A DNA stretch of 64,000 nt, from positions 310,001-374,000 of the forward strand of contig NZ_VWVV01000004.1 in NCBI RefSeq assembly GCF_009830945.1, written 5' to 3'. This stretch comes from Nocardiopsis sp. FR4. GTDB taxonomy: Bacteria > Actinomycetota > Actinomycetes > Streptosporangiales > Streptosporangiaceae. Both the position numbers and the translations under genes were made by a program. Of this stretch, positions 9,022-17,890 are shown one piece after another; the first letter of the stretch is position 1, and the number at the start of each line of letters is the position of its first letter. Below the pieces are notes generated by a model. It searched no databases, had not been told where the DNA came from, and was given only the letters and a program-made list of their open reading frames with translations.

Positions 9022-10041
9022 TCAGGCCGGGCAGGAGCAGTCGGTGCAGCGGGCGAGGGCGCTCAGCCGCCGGGGCGGGCGGCGCTCGTCGTACTCGCGG
9101 ACCAGGTCGCTCACCATGGACACGAAGTCGGGGTGCGTGCCGGGGCTGAGCGCGCGCTCGTAGCCGATGCCCAGCTTCTGGGCGGTCTCGCGGGCCTCCA
9201 CGTCCAGGTCGAACTTGACCTCCATGTGGTCGGAGACGAAGCCGTGCGGGACGACGACCACGGCGGGCACGCCCTCGTCGGCGAGCTCCTCCATGCGGTC
9301 GTTGACGTCCGGCTCCAGCCAGGGCTGGCTGGGCGGGCCGCTGCGGCTCTGGTAGACGACCTCGAAGGGGTAGTCGCGGTCGAGCCGGTCGACCACCAGG
9401 CGCGCCACCTCGGCCAGCTGCGCGCCGTAGGCGCCCTCGGGTCCGAACTCCTGCCCGGGGCCGCCGCTGGCCTCGGCCATGGAGGTGGGGATGGAGTGCG
9501 CGGAGAAGAGCAGCCGCACGCCCGCGCGCTGCTCCTCGGGCAGGGCGTCCAGGGCGGCGCGGGTGTGGTCGGCCAGCGGACCGACGAACCCGGGGTGGTC
9601 GTAGAAGGGGCGGACGAGGTCCACCTCGGGGGCGTCCTCGCCCAGCGCGGCGCGGGCGCGGGCGATGTCCTCCTCGTAGGCGGTGCGGCTGGACCAGTTG
9701 CAGTAGGCGGAGGTGGGCAGGGCCAGCACGCGGCGCGCCCCGTCCTCCTTCATCCGCGCGAGGGTGTCGGTGAGCATCGGCGCCCAGAACCGGTTGCCCC
9801 AGTAGACCGGCAGGTCGATCCCCTGGGACGCGAAGTCGGCGGTGATCGCGGCGACCAGGTCGCGGCACTGCTGGTTGATGGGGCTCACGCCGCCGAAGAG
9901 GAAGTAGTGCTCGCCGACCTCGGCCAGGCGCTCGCGCGGGATGTTGCGTCCGCGGGTGACGTTCTCCAGGAACGGGATGACCTCGTCCTCGCCCTCCGGT
10001 CCACCGAAGGAGATCAGCAAAAACGCGTCGTAGTAGCTCAT
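9022..10041 (-). CDS. hemH: Coproporphyrin ferrochelatase with Fe-S cysteines
   Basis: A 339-residue ferrochelatase that inserts Fe2+ into coproporphyrin III in the actinobacterial haem pathway (also called cpfC). It has the N-terminal LISFGGPEG, the catalytic-His segment LLFSAHSIP and PHGFVSDHMEVKFDLD with the conserved Glu. Cys114 (SAYCNW) and a C-terminal cluster C332/C335/C337 match the four [2Fe-2S] ligands known in mycobacterial HemH. The start MSYYDAFLLISF is family-typical; the open frame continues upstream without such similarity. It is transcribed alone and divergently from the flavoprotein gene. Confidence 0.95.
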   Translation of the reverse strand: MSYYDAFLLISFGGPEGEDEVIPFLENVTRGRNIPRERLAEVGEHYFLFGGVSPINQQCRDLVAAITADFASQGIDLPVYWGNRFWAPMLTDTLARMKEDGARRVLALPTSAYCNWSSRTAYEEDIARARAALGEDAPEVDLVRPFYDHPGFVGPLADHTRAALDALPEEQRAGVRLLFSAHSIPTSMAEASGGPGQEFGPEGAYGAQLAEVARLVVDRLDRDYPFEVVYQSRSGPPSQPWLEPDVNDRMEELADEGVPAVVVVPHGFVSDHMEVKFDLDVEARETAQKLGIGYERALSPGTHPDFVSMVSDLVREYDERRPPRRLSALARCTDCSCPA

Positions 10042-10174
10042 GCGCCCTATGAAACCAGCTCCCCCGCGCCTGCCCGCGCGGCCTCCCGGTAAGGCGGCCT
10101 GTGGTCTTGGACTCTCCCCCGCACGGGCCGTCCGACATCTGGCCGGAAAGGTGACTCGTCGGTAATGTCGCCGC

Positions 10175-11473
10175 ATGACAGATGTGATGTGGCACACCTG
10201 GGCGGGCACCCACCAGGCCCGCCCCAGGCGCACGGCGGCGCCCGGCAGCACGGCGCAGGTCGCCGCCGCGGTCTCCGCGGCCGCCGCCGAGGACCTGCGG
10301 GTCCGCATGGTCGGCACCGGGCACTCCTTCACCGACGTGGCCGTCACCGACGGCCTGCTGCTCTCCCCCGCCTCCCTGACCCGGGTCCGCTCGGTGGACC
10401 CCGCGGCGGGCACCGCCACGGTCGAGGCGGGGCTTCCCCTGTGCGACTTCAACGAGGCCCTGGCCGAGCACGGCCTGGCCCTGGCCAACATGGGCGACAT
10501 CGCCGTGCAGACCATGGCGGGCGCGGTGCAGACGGGCACGCACGGCACGGGGCGGGACGCGGGCGGCCTGGCCGCCCAGGTGGTCGGCATGGAGATGGTG
10601 CTCGCCGACGGCTCGGTGGTCGAGTGCTCGGCCGAGCGCGACCCGGACCTGTTCCACGCGGCCCGGGTGGGCCTGGGCGCCTTCGGCGTGGTCACCGCGC
10701 TGACCATGGCGGTGCGCCCGGCGTTCCTGCTGCACGCGCGCGAGGAGCCGATGCGGTTGGAGGAGGTGCTGGAGCGCCTGCCCGAGCTGCGGGCGGACAA
10801 CGACCACTTCGAGTTCTTCTGGTTCCCCCACACCAACAACACCAACACCAAGCGCAACAACATCAGCGAGGGACCGGCCCGGCCGCTGTCTCCCCTGCGG
10901 GCCTGGCTGGACGACGACTTCCTGTCCAACACGCTCTTCGAGCGGGTCAACCGGGTGTGCCGCCGCTTCCCCCGCGTGGTGCCCGCGGTGAACCGGATCA
11001 GCTCGCGGGCGCTGTCGGCGCGCGGCTACACCGACGCCTCCCACCGGGTCTTCGCCTCGGTGCGCAACGTGCGCTTCGTGGAGATGGAGTACGCGGTCCC
11101 CGCCGAGGTCCTGCCGGAGGTCCTGCGCGAGGCGCGCGCCATCGTGGACCGGGGCGGGCACCGGGTGAGCTTCCCCGTGGAGGTGCGCTTCGCCCCGGCC
11201 GACGACGTGTGGCTGTCCACCGCCTACGGGCGCGAGAGCGCCTACGTGGCGGTGCACATGTACCAGGGGACGCCCTACGAGTCCTACTTCGCCGACCTGG
11301 AGGCGCTGTTCACCTCCGTGGGCGGGCGTCCGCACTGGGGCAAGATGCACACCCGCGACCGCTCCTACCTGGAGGGGGTCTACCCGATGCTGGACCGGGC
11401 GCTGGCGGTGCGCGACCGGGTCGACCCCGACCGCCGCTTCGGCAACGCCTACCTGGAGCGGGTCCTGGACTGA
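10175..11473 (+). CDS. FAD-linked aldonolactone oxidase (D-arabinono/L-gulono-lactone type)
   Basis: A 432-residue flavoprotein of the VAO/PCMH family with a C-terminal ALO domain. The N-terminal FAD motif MVGTGHSFTD (H50 a possible flavin-linked residue) and the segment GAVQTGTHGTG are characteristic. The C-terminal PHWGKMH is a hallmark of D-arabinono-1,4-lactone oxidase/L-gulonolactone oxidases. In mycobacteria the counterpart makes ascorbate-like products using a dehydrogenase reaction. Substrate and electron acceptor here are not known. It starts 133 bp from the divergent ferrochelatase gene. No signal peptide. Confidence 0.88.
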   Translation: MTDVMWHTWAGTHQARPRRTAAPGSTAQVAAAVSAAAAEDLRVRMVGTGHSFTDVAVTDGLLLSPASLTRVRSVDPAAGTATVEAGLPLCDFNEALAEHGLALANMGDIAVQTMAGAVQTGTHGTGRDAGGLAAQVVGMEMVLADGSVVECSAERDPDLFHAARVGLGAFGVVTALTMAVRPAFLLHAREEPMRLEEVLERLPELRADNDHFEFFWFPHTNNTNTKRNNISEGPARPLSPLRAWLDDDFLSNTLFERVNRVCRRFPRVVPAVNRISSRALSARGYTDASHRVFASVRNVRFVEMEYAVPAEVLPEVLREARAIVDRGGHRVSFPVEVRFAPADDVWLSTAYGRESAYVAVHMYQGTPYESYFADLEALFTSVGGRPHWGKMHTRDRSYLEGVYPMLDRALAVRDRVDPDRRFGNAYLERVLD

Positions 11474-11494
11474 CCGAGCGGGTGCGCGGCGGCC

Positions 11495-12439
11495 TCAGCC
11501 CTGGTCGGGGACCACGGGCTCGGGAGCGGGTTCCTGGCCGTCCTGGCCGTCCTGGCCGCCGGTCCCGGTGCCGGGGTCCTGGCCGCCGGAGTCCTGGGAG
11601 TCCCCGCCGGGCTCCTCGGCGGGATCGGGGGAGGCGGCGCCACCGTCCTCCGGGGCGCCGTCGTCCCCGGGTTCCCCGGTGGCGGGGGCGGTCGGCTGGG
11701 CGGTGCCGGGCGCGTCCTGCCGCCCGGGGACGGCGGCGCCGGGTTCCTCCTGGACGGTGTCGGCGTCCCCGGTCCCCTCCCGGTCCTCCTCGGCAGGGGG
11801 CGCGGAGGCGGTGCCGCCGAACAGGGTGGGGGCGCTGGCCCCGTCGTCGCCCCGGGTCCAGGTGGTCAGCGAGCGCCCCGTGAACAGCTCGAAGACCAGG
11901 ATCAGGAGCATGACCAGGACGAACACCACGACCGCCGAAACGGCCGGGGAGCGCCGGCCGCGCCGCCGTACGGGAACGGCGCCGTCCCGGGGCGCCTCCG
12001 CGCCGGGCGCGGGGTCGGCCGGGTCCCCGCCCTCCGGGCGGAGGGCCGCCGTACGGGTGGCGTCGGCCTCCGGTACGGCGGCGGTTCCGCGCAGGAGCGC
12101 GGTCTCGGAGATCCCCTCGGGGGCGGGGGCGACCGGAGCCCCCGGAGCGTGCGGGACGGGCTCGCCGGTCTGGCCGACCGCCCTTCCGGCCAGCTGGCGG
12201 GCCTGTTCTCCTCCGCGCGTGAACCAGTGCTGCAGCAGCGGGCTGACCAGGGTGCTGAGCGCGGCCATGACGGCGGCGCCGATGACCGTGCCGTACACGT
12301 TGAGGTAGGAGGCCGCTGTGGCCGCCGCCAGTGTCGCGGCACCGGCGCCGGCGACCTGGGAGGCGCTCAGGTCGATCCGTCGGCGTACGCCTCCCTCCCC
12401 CTCTTCACCGCGGTCGTCCCGACCTCCACTCCGAGCCAT
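11495..12439 (-). CDS. Single-pass membrane protein with disordered Pro/Gly/Asp-rich tail
   Basis: A 314-residue protein of unknown function. The N-terminal region has a hydrophobic stretch (about 27-70, QVAGAGAATLAAATAASYLN and following), then a low-complexity linker. A strong TM helix (AVVVFVLVMLLILVFELF) comes next, followed by an acidic, Gly/Gln/Asp-rich extracytoplasmic tail. Similar proteins recur in streptomycetes and nocardiopses. The tail is probably disordered and wall-spanning. It ends 21 bp from the convergent oxidase gene. Confidence 0.7.
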   Translation of the reverse strand: MARSGGRDDRGEEGEGGVRRRIDLSASQVAGAGAATLAAATAASYLNVYGTVIGAAVMAALSTLVSPLLQHWFTRGGEQARQLAGRAVGQTGEPVPHAPGAPVAPAPEGISETALLRGTAAVPEADATRTAALRPEGGDPADPAPGAEAPRDGAVPVRRRGRRSPAVSAVVVFVLVMLLILVFELFTGRSLTTWTRGDDGASAPTLFGGTASAPPAEEDREGTGDADTVQEEPGAAVPGRQDAPGTAQPTAPATGEPGDDGAPEDGGAASPDPAEEPGGDSQDSGGQDPGTGTGGQDGQDGQEPAPEPVVPDQG

Positions 12440-13010
12440 CCGGTCATCCTTCCTTTATGGGGCGCACAGGGGCGCACCGGTACCGCCGAGTACGGGATGG
12501 GCGTGTGGTGGGGCAGACGTCCCCACAGACCTCAAGCTTCACATTCCGCCCATACGTGGATAACTACGCCTAGGGGCGACAGGTTTCCGATAACGACATC
12601 AAATAAGAAGCATCACTCTCTGGCTGACACCGGCGTGTCGAGTTGCGCCCAGGTGGATCCCTGTCCTCCGCGAACGGCCCGAGATCTGAGTTTTTCCCAG
12701 ACCTGGGGTGATTCGAGGGGCGCGGGATACCATCACGGCGGAGCCTTCGCTCGGGATCGGCGACATTCCCCCGCGATCGCTCCCGGTCGCGGAAGGGTCA
12801 GCGTGCCAAGATTGGCGGGAAGCGACCGTGAGGGCTCCGGGGCACCCGGAGCATCTCCCACCGCGGCACACGCCGCGGATTGGGAGGCGGGCACACAGTT
12901 CGGACATGCCGGGCGCGGTACTGGCCGAACAGTTGTCGGCCGACCAGACTTGGAGAACGCGGGGGTCGGTCGCGCGACCTGACCCTCGACGGGACGCGAA
13001 AGGGAGGGCG
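12440..13010. other. Divergent promoter region
   Basis: A 571-bp gap between the membrane-protein gene (minus) and sepH (plus). It is relatively AT-rich around 12540-12620, which may hold the promoters. A frame open upstream of sepH shows no family resemblance and is treated as non-coding. Confidence 0.5.
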
Positions 13011-14267
13011 ATGCACGAGCTTCGCCTCGTGGCCGTGAGCGAGGACGGCACCTACCTGGTGCTCGCCAGCGCCGGCCGTGGAACCCGTTTCATGCTGCCC
13101 GTCGACGACCGGCTCCGTGCCGCAGTACGCGGCCAGTTCTCCCGGCTCGGCCAGTACGAGATCGAAGTGGAGAATCCGTTGCGCCCCAAGGAAATCCAGG
13201 CCCGCATCCGGTCCGGCGAGACCGCGGAGGCCATCTCCGAGATCTCCGGCATACCGATCGAACGGGTCCGCTGGTTCGAGGGCCCCGTGCTCCAGGAGCG
13301 CGAGTACATCGCCCAGCAGGCCCAGCGCGCCAGCGTGCGCGCGCACGGCGACGCCGCTCCAGGGCCCTCCCTGGAGGAGCTGGTGGCCAAGCGGATCGGC
13401 GCGCACCAGCTGGAGACCGGGGACGCGGTGTGGGACTCGTGGAAGCGCGAGGACCGCTCGTGGCAGATCAAGCTCGTCTTCCTGCACGGCGGCGAGGAGC
13501 GCGTCGCCCACTGGCTGTACGAGCCCAGACACAACAGCGTGGCCCCCGCCGACGAGGAGGCCGCGTGGTTCTCCTCGGCCGAAACCGAGCCCGCCCCCTC
13601 CCCCGGCGCGAACGTGACGCCCTTCGCGCCGCGCCGGGCCGAGGCCCCCGCCGAGCCCCTCCGCCCCGACCCGCGGCCCGTCCCGACCCCCGAGCCCCGC
13701 GCGGACCACGCCTCCTCCGGGCGCCCGTCCTCCGACACGCCCCAGGACGAGCCGCTGCGTCCCGCGCCGGCGGTCCGCCCCGACCCGTGGGGCGGGCCGG
13801 CCGCCCCTCCCGCGGAGCGCCGGCCGGCCGTATCCGAGCGGACGCGCCCCGCCGAGCCGCCCGCCGAACACCGGCGCCCCGAGACGGCCCAGCGTCGGCC
13901 GCGTCCGGAGCCCGAGCGCCGTCCCGGTCCCGCGGCGGGCGGTGAGGCCGCCGAACGCGTCCGCCGCCCCGAGCGGCGCCAGGTCGACTGGCCGGTGGAG
14001 GCACGCCCCGCGCGCCCCGCCGAGCCCGAGCCCGCCCCTCCGGCCGCGGAGGTGCCGCCGCGGCCGGCCCCGCGCCGCCGCAGGGCCACCATCGACCTCA
14101 ACGAGAGCGGCACCCCGCGCCGCGCCGTCGACCAGACGCCCGCGGTCCCGACCGCCGCCAACGCGGGACCCGACCGCCCCGCGGCGCCCAAGCGCAAGGG
14201 GCGCGGCCGCCGCGCCTCGGTTCCCTCGTGGGACGAGATCATGTTCGGTTCCAAGAAGGAGGAGTAG
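13011..14267 (+). CDS. sepH: Septation protein SepH
   Basis: A 418-residue SepH (DUF3071) protein, which in Streptomyces binds FtsZ and promotes Z-ring assembly during sporulation septation. The conserved N-terminal domain starts MHELRLVAVSEDGTYLVLAS and includes a helix-turn-helix-like segment (EAISEISGIPIERVRWFEGP). A long, Pro/Arg/Glu-rich disordered linker and a short basic-acidic tail follow. The ATG follows GGGAGGG. This gene is good evidence for a filamentous or sporulating actinomycete. It is monocistronic and convergent with the PH-domain genes. Confidence 0.93.
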   Translation: MHELRLVAVSEDGTYLVLASAGRGTRFMLPVDDRLRAAVRGQFSRLGQYEIEVENPLRPKEIQARIRSGETAEAISEISGIPIERVRWFEGPVLQEREYIAQQAQRASVRAHGDAAPGPSLEELVAKRIGAHQLETGDAVWDSWKREDRSWQIKLVFLHGGEERVAHWLYEPRHNSVAPADEEAAWFSSAETEPAPSPGANVTPFAPRRAEAPAEPLRPDPRPVPTPEPRADHASSGRPSSDTPQDEPLRPAPAVRPDPWGGPAAPPAERRPAVSERTRPAEPPAEHRRPETAQRRPRPEPERRPGPAAGGEAAERVRRPERRQVDWPVEARPARPAEPEPAPPAAEVPPRPAPRRRRATIDLNESGTPRRAVDQTPAVPTAANAGPDRPAAPKRKGRGRRASVPSWDEIMFGSKKEE

Positions 14268-14322
14268 GGCGGGCGCGCCCCGGAGGGTCCCGCGCGGCCC
14301 GACCCCGCCGCGGGGCCGCCGG

Positions 14323-16191
14323 TCACCCCCCGCCGGTCACCCGCCCGCCCGCTTCCGCGGAGTCGACCAGGAACGGGCGCACCATCCCGGGCGTGACCCG
14401 GGCCGCGAAGTCCACCGACCCGGGCAGCGACGCGTCCTGGACGGTGTAGCCGCCAGCCCCCGCGCCCACCGTGACCTGGAGGTCGGCCAGCCCGGAGCGG
14501 CGCTGGAACAGGGTCTGCGTCCACGTCCAGCCGATCACCGCCGAGCGCTCCACCGTCGCCTGCTCCCTGCGCAGCGAACCCGAGCGCACGCTGACCCGTT
14601 CGCCGTCGTAGCCGTGGCCCAGGGAGCGGTAGCGGTCCACCCCGAGCGGAACGCCCAGCACGGCCAGGGCCCCCGCCGCCCAGGCCAGCCACGCCACGTC
14701 CAGGGCCAGGGCGACGGCCAGGACCGCGGCGAAGGGTGCCACCGCGCGGGTCAGGCGCCGGTACAGCGCGGCGCGCGGGTGGCGCCGCAGGCGCCCCCCG
14801 AACAGCGCCAGGGCCCGGTCCACGACCTCCTCCACCCTGGCCCGGTCACCGGTCGGCAGCAGCACCGCGCGGTTGGCGGTGTCGCCGAGCCCGGTGACGA
14901 TGGCGCGCAGCCGTACCGCGCCGCGCGTGCGCTCCAACGGGGTGTCCAGGATCTCGTAGCCGCGGATGCGGCGCCGCTCCAGCGTCACGCTGCGCCGGGT
15001 GAACAGGCCCCGTTCGGCCACGAGGGAGCCGTCGCGCCCGCGCAGGGTGAAGCCCCAGTGGGTGAACGCGTAGGAGGTCACGGCGAACACCGGCATCAGC
15101 AGTACCAGCGCGACGGCGGAGGCCGTCGCGAGGACCACGAGGAACCCGGGGTCGGCGTCGGCCACCCAGTCCACGAGGTAGTCGGCGGCCCGCTCCCCCG
15201 CCGTCTGCTGGACCATGCCGGACAGGGTGGCCAGGACCGCGAAGGGGGTGAGCAGGTAGCCCAGGCTCAACGCCCCGTACAGGTACCAGGAGGGCGGCAT
15301 GGTGAAGTAGGTGACGGTCCCGTCCCCGTTCCCGTCTTCGGCCGCGCCCTCCTCCGGCTCCCGCGCGCCGTCCCGGCCGGGGACCGTTCCGGCGTGCTGG
15401 CCGGTGAGCACGGCCCGGCGGTGCAGCAGCACCCGCCGCAGGCGGTCGGCCTCGGCCGTCTCCACGGCGTCGAGCTTGCCGTCCTCGGTGGCCCCCGCCG
15501 ATCCCGCGGCGGCTTCGACGCGGACCACGGCCACGCCCAGCAGCCGGTGCAGCAGGGTGCTGGTGACGTCCACGCCGCGCACCCGCTCCAGCGGGATCGT
15601 GCGCTGCGAGCGGTGCAGGAGCCCGCGGCGGATCTCCAGGCGGTCCCCGGCGACCTGGTAGCGGGTCGTCCGCCAGGTGACGAACCCTCCCACGAGCAGG
15701 GCCACCACCGTCGCCCCCGTGGCGGCCAGCACCCAGGCGTTGAAGCCCCCGAGCACCAGGCCCGCGGCGATCGGCAGCAGCAGTCCCCGGAGCTGGTTGA
15801 TGGGTCCCACGACCATGCTGCGCGGGCTGAGGCGGCGGACGCTCTCGGCCGCGGGCGGGGCCGTGCCGCCGCCCTCCGCGCCGCCCCACCAGTCACGGGG
15901 CTCCCGCGGCTCCGCGACCGCGGGTGCGTCCGGCGGCTCCGCGCCCGCCGGGGGCGCGTCCCCGTGCCCGTGCGGTGGCGGGGCGCCCGCACCGGTGGTG
16001 TCCCGCGGCGGCGCATGTCGGCCGGGGTCCGGGGCCCGGGGAACCCCCCGGCCGTCGGGCGCGGCGCCTCCGGCGGCCCGGTCGCCCGGGGCGCCGCCCC
16101 CGGAAGCGCCACCCGGAGCGATCCAGCCGCCGGGGGCCGCCCAGCCGTCGTCGCGGTCCTGGTACGGGTGGTTCTCCTCGCGTCCGTCCAT
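14323..16191 (-). CDS. Bacterial PH-domain membrane protein (YdbT-like), long form
   Basis: A 622-residue membrane protein with several bPH2-type pleckstrin-like domains. An N-terminal Pro/Gly-rich region (1-120) precedes paired TM helices, PH domains with blocks such as DRLEIRRGLLHRSQRTIPLERVRG cut by further TM pairs, and a final PH domain ending in TVGAGAGGYTVQDAS. In Bacillus, YdbS/YdbT of this type give resistance to a bacteriocin; elsewhere the function is unknown. Its ATG overlaps the stop of the smaller PH gene, so the two form an operon and probably a complex. Confidence 0.8.
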   Translation of the reverse strand: MDGREENHPYQDRDDGWAAPGGWIAPGGASGGGAPGDRAAGGAAPDGRGVPRAPDPGRHAPPRDTTGAGAPPPHGHGDAPPAGAEPPDAPAVAEPREPRDWWGGAEGGGTAPPAAESVRRLSPRSMVVGPINQLRGLLLPIAAGLVLGGFNAWVLAATGATVVALLVGGFVTWRTTRYQVAGDRLEIRRGLLHRSQRTIPLERVRGVDVTSTLLHRLLGVAVVRVEAAAGSAGATEDGKLDAVETAEADRLRRVLLHRRAVLTGQHAGTVPGRDGAREPEEGAAEDGNGDGTVTYFTMPPSWYLYGALSLGYLLTPFAVLATLSGMVQQTAGERAADYLVDWVADADPGFLVVLATASAVALVLLMPVFAVTSYAFTHWGFTLRGRDGSLVAERGLFTRRSVTLERRRIRGYEILDTPLERTRGAVRLRAIVTGLGDTANRAVLLPTGDRARVEEVVDRALALFGGRLRRHPRAALYRRLTRAVAPFAAVLAVALALDVAWLAWAAGALAVLGVPLGVDRYRSLGHGYDGERVSVRSGSLRREQATVERSAVIGWTWTQTLFQRRSGLADLQVTVGAGAGGYTVQDASLPGSVDFAARVTPGMVRPFLVDSAEAGGRVTGGG

Positions 16192-16775
16192 CAGGTGGCG
16201 TCGTCCCGCAGTGTCCCGGCGTGCACGGCCAACTCCTCGCTCAGGCGCGCGGCCTCCCGCGCGTCCAGGCCCTCGATCGTGGACGAACCCGCGTAGGAGG
16301 CGGTCTGTACCTCCAGCGTCGCGACGCCGAACACGCGCTCCAGCCACCCCTGCGTGTGGTCGACCGTCTGCAGCCGGCTGACCGGGACCAGCTGCCAGGA
16401 GCGGCTGATCCAGCCCTTGCGGGTGTAGACGACGTCGTCGGCCACCTCCCACCGGTGCACCCGGTAGCGCCAGGAGGGCGCGATCGCCACCTTGAGCAGG
16501 GCGTAGACCGTGTAGGCGGACGGCAGCAGCCAGGCGTTCTCCCGCGCCCACCCGGGGATCCACGCCCAGGGCAGGGTCGAGGCCCCCCAGGCCAGGGCGG
16601 ACAGGAACAGCAGGGTGAACACGCTGGAGAACAGCAGGCGTACGGTCCACACCCCGATCGCGCGTGCGCTCACGCGGCGCAGCGGCGGGCGCAGCCGGGC
16701 GGTCTCCCCCGGCTCGGGATCGGGGGACCGCGGCGCGCCCGCGGGGGCGGTGTCGTGCGGCGGGGTGTTCGTCAC
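16191..16775 (-). CDS. Bacterial PH-domain membrane protein (YdbS-like), short form
   Basis: A 194-residue protein: short Pro-rich N-terminus, two TM helices (about 45-100), then one bPH2 domain (WEVADDVVYTRKGWISRSWQ and PVSRLQTVDHTQGW). It precedes and overlaps the long PH-domain gene, reproducing the YdbS-YdbT pair arrangement. GTG at 16775 is chosen over an upstream ATG at 16835, because the extra 20 residues look unlike a protein N-terminus; neither has a strong ribosome site, so the start is uncertain. Confidence 0.78.
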   Translation of the reverse strand: MTNTPPHDTAPAGAPRSPDPEPGETARLRPPLRRVSARAIGVWTVRLLFSSVFTLLFLSALAWGASTLPWAWIPGWARENAWLLPSAYTVYALLKVAIAPSWRYRVHRWEVADDVVYTRKGWISRSWQLVPVSRLQTVDHTQGWLERVFGVATLEVQTASYAGSSTIEGLDAREAARLSEELAVHAGTLRDDAT

Positions 16776-16828
16776 GTGCCCGAGTCTAGGCGGTGCGACC
16801 CCGCGGACCCGTTGCCACGCGGGCGAAG

Positions 16829-16905
16829 GGCCCATATCCGGATGTGGGCCGCTTGTCAGCGTTCTGTCAGACCCCTCCCCCAGACTGGGTGACAGACGTT
16901 GACAA
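16829..16905 (+). promoter_or_regulatory. Two inverted repeats in front of the drrAB-like operon
   Basis: First repeat: GGCCCATATCC (from 16829) faces GGATGTGGGCC (to 16850), one mismatch. Second: 16853-16869 TTGTCAGCGTTCTGTCA faces 16890-16905 TGACAGACGTTGACAA, complementary apart from one gap and one mismatch. The latter ends 10 bp before the ATG at 16916. These look like operator sites for a repressor that is not encoded next door. Confidence 0.5.
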
Positions 16906-16915
16906 TGGAGGACCG

Positions 16916-17890
16916 ATGACTGACGCCATTCGCGCGGAGGGTCTGGTCAAGCAGTTCAAGGGCAACCGGGCCCTGGACGGTGTGGACCTGACGGCCAGGA
17001 CGGGGGCCGTGCTGGGCGTCCTGGGACCCAACGGGTCCGGGAAGACCACGACGGTGCGCATCCTGGCGACCCTGCTGCGCCCGGACGGGGGCCGCGCCGA
17101 GGTCGGCGGGTTCGACGTGGTGCGCCAGCCCCACCAGGTGCGCCGCCTGATCGGGCTGACCGGCCAGTACGCGGCCGTGGACGCCGACCTGACCGGCACC
17201 CAGAACCTGACGCTGATCGCCCGGCTGCTGGGCTTCGACCGGGCCGGGGCCCGGGCGCGCGCGGCCGAGCTGCTGGAGCGCTTCGAGCTCACCGACGCGG
17301 CGGGCCGCCCGGCCAAGACCTACTCGGGCGGTATGCGCCGACGGCTGGACCTGGCCGCGAGCCTGGTCGGCCGCCCGTCGCTGCTGTACCTGGACGAGCC
17401 GACCACCGGCCTGGACCCGCACAGCCGCAACGGCCTGTGGGACGTGGTGCGCGGGCTGGTCGAGGACGGCGTGACCGTCCTGCTCACCACGCAGTACCTG
17501 GAGGAGGCCGACCAGCTGGCCGACGACCTGATGGTCCTCGACCACGGCCGGGTGATCAGCACGGGCACGCCCGAGGAGCTCAAGAGCCGGGCGGGCAAGC
17601 AGGTACTGGAGGTGCGCACCCTGCACACCGGGCAGCTGCCGCTGGCCACCAAGGTCATCGAGGCGGTCACCAGCACACCGGCGGCCTCCGACGGGCTGCT
17701 CGCCAGCGTCCCGGTCACCGACTCGGGCGTGCTGCCCGAGGTGGTGCGCCGCCTGGACGAGCAGGGCGTGGCGGTCGCCGAGCTGTCGCTGCGCAAGCCC
17801 AGCCTGGACGAGGTCTTCCTCGCCCTGACCGGGCACACCGCCGAGGAGCAGGGCGCGGACGAGAACGCCCGGGAAGGGGCAGGGACATGA
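16916..17890 (+). CDS. DrrA-type ABC transporter ATP-binding protein
   Basis: A 324-residue ATPase of the daunorubicin-resistance DrrA family, powering drug or lipid export with the next gene. Walker A GPNGSGKTT (37-45), signature YSGGMRRRLDLAASL, Walker B LLYLDEPTTGLD and the switch His in the TTQYLEEAD region (Gln-type Q loop earlier) are present. The C-terminal domain ends with KPSLDEVFLALTGH, typical for DrrA. The ATG at 16916 follows TGGAGGACCG. Its stop overlaps the permease start. Inverted repeats upstream suggest repression. Confidence 0.93.
   Translation: MTDAIRAEGLVKQFKGNRALDGVDLTARTGAVLGVLGPNGSGKTTTVRILATLLRPDGGRAEVGGFDVVRQPHQVRRLIGLTGQYAAVDADLTGTQNLTLIARLLGFDRAGARARAAELLERFELTDAAGRPAKTYSGGMRRRLDLAASLVGRPSLLYLDEPTTGLDPHSRNGLWDVVRGLVEDGVTVLLTTQYLEEADQLADDLMVLDHGRVISTGTPEELKSRAGKQVLEVRTLHTGQLPLATKVIEAVTSTPAASDGLLASVPVTDSGVLPEVVRRLDEQGVAVAELSLRKPSLDEVFLALTGHTAEEQGADENAREGAGT

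Noticed and set aside
12708-13010. Upstream extension of SepH by 101 residues
   Set aside because: The family starts at MHELRL, and a ribosome site precedes that ATG.
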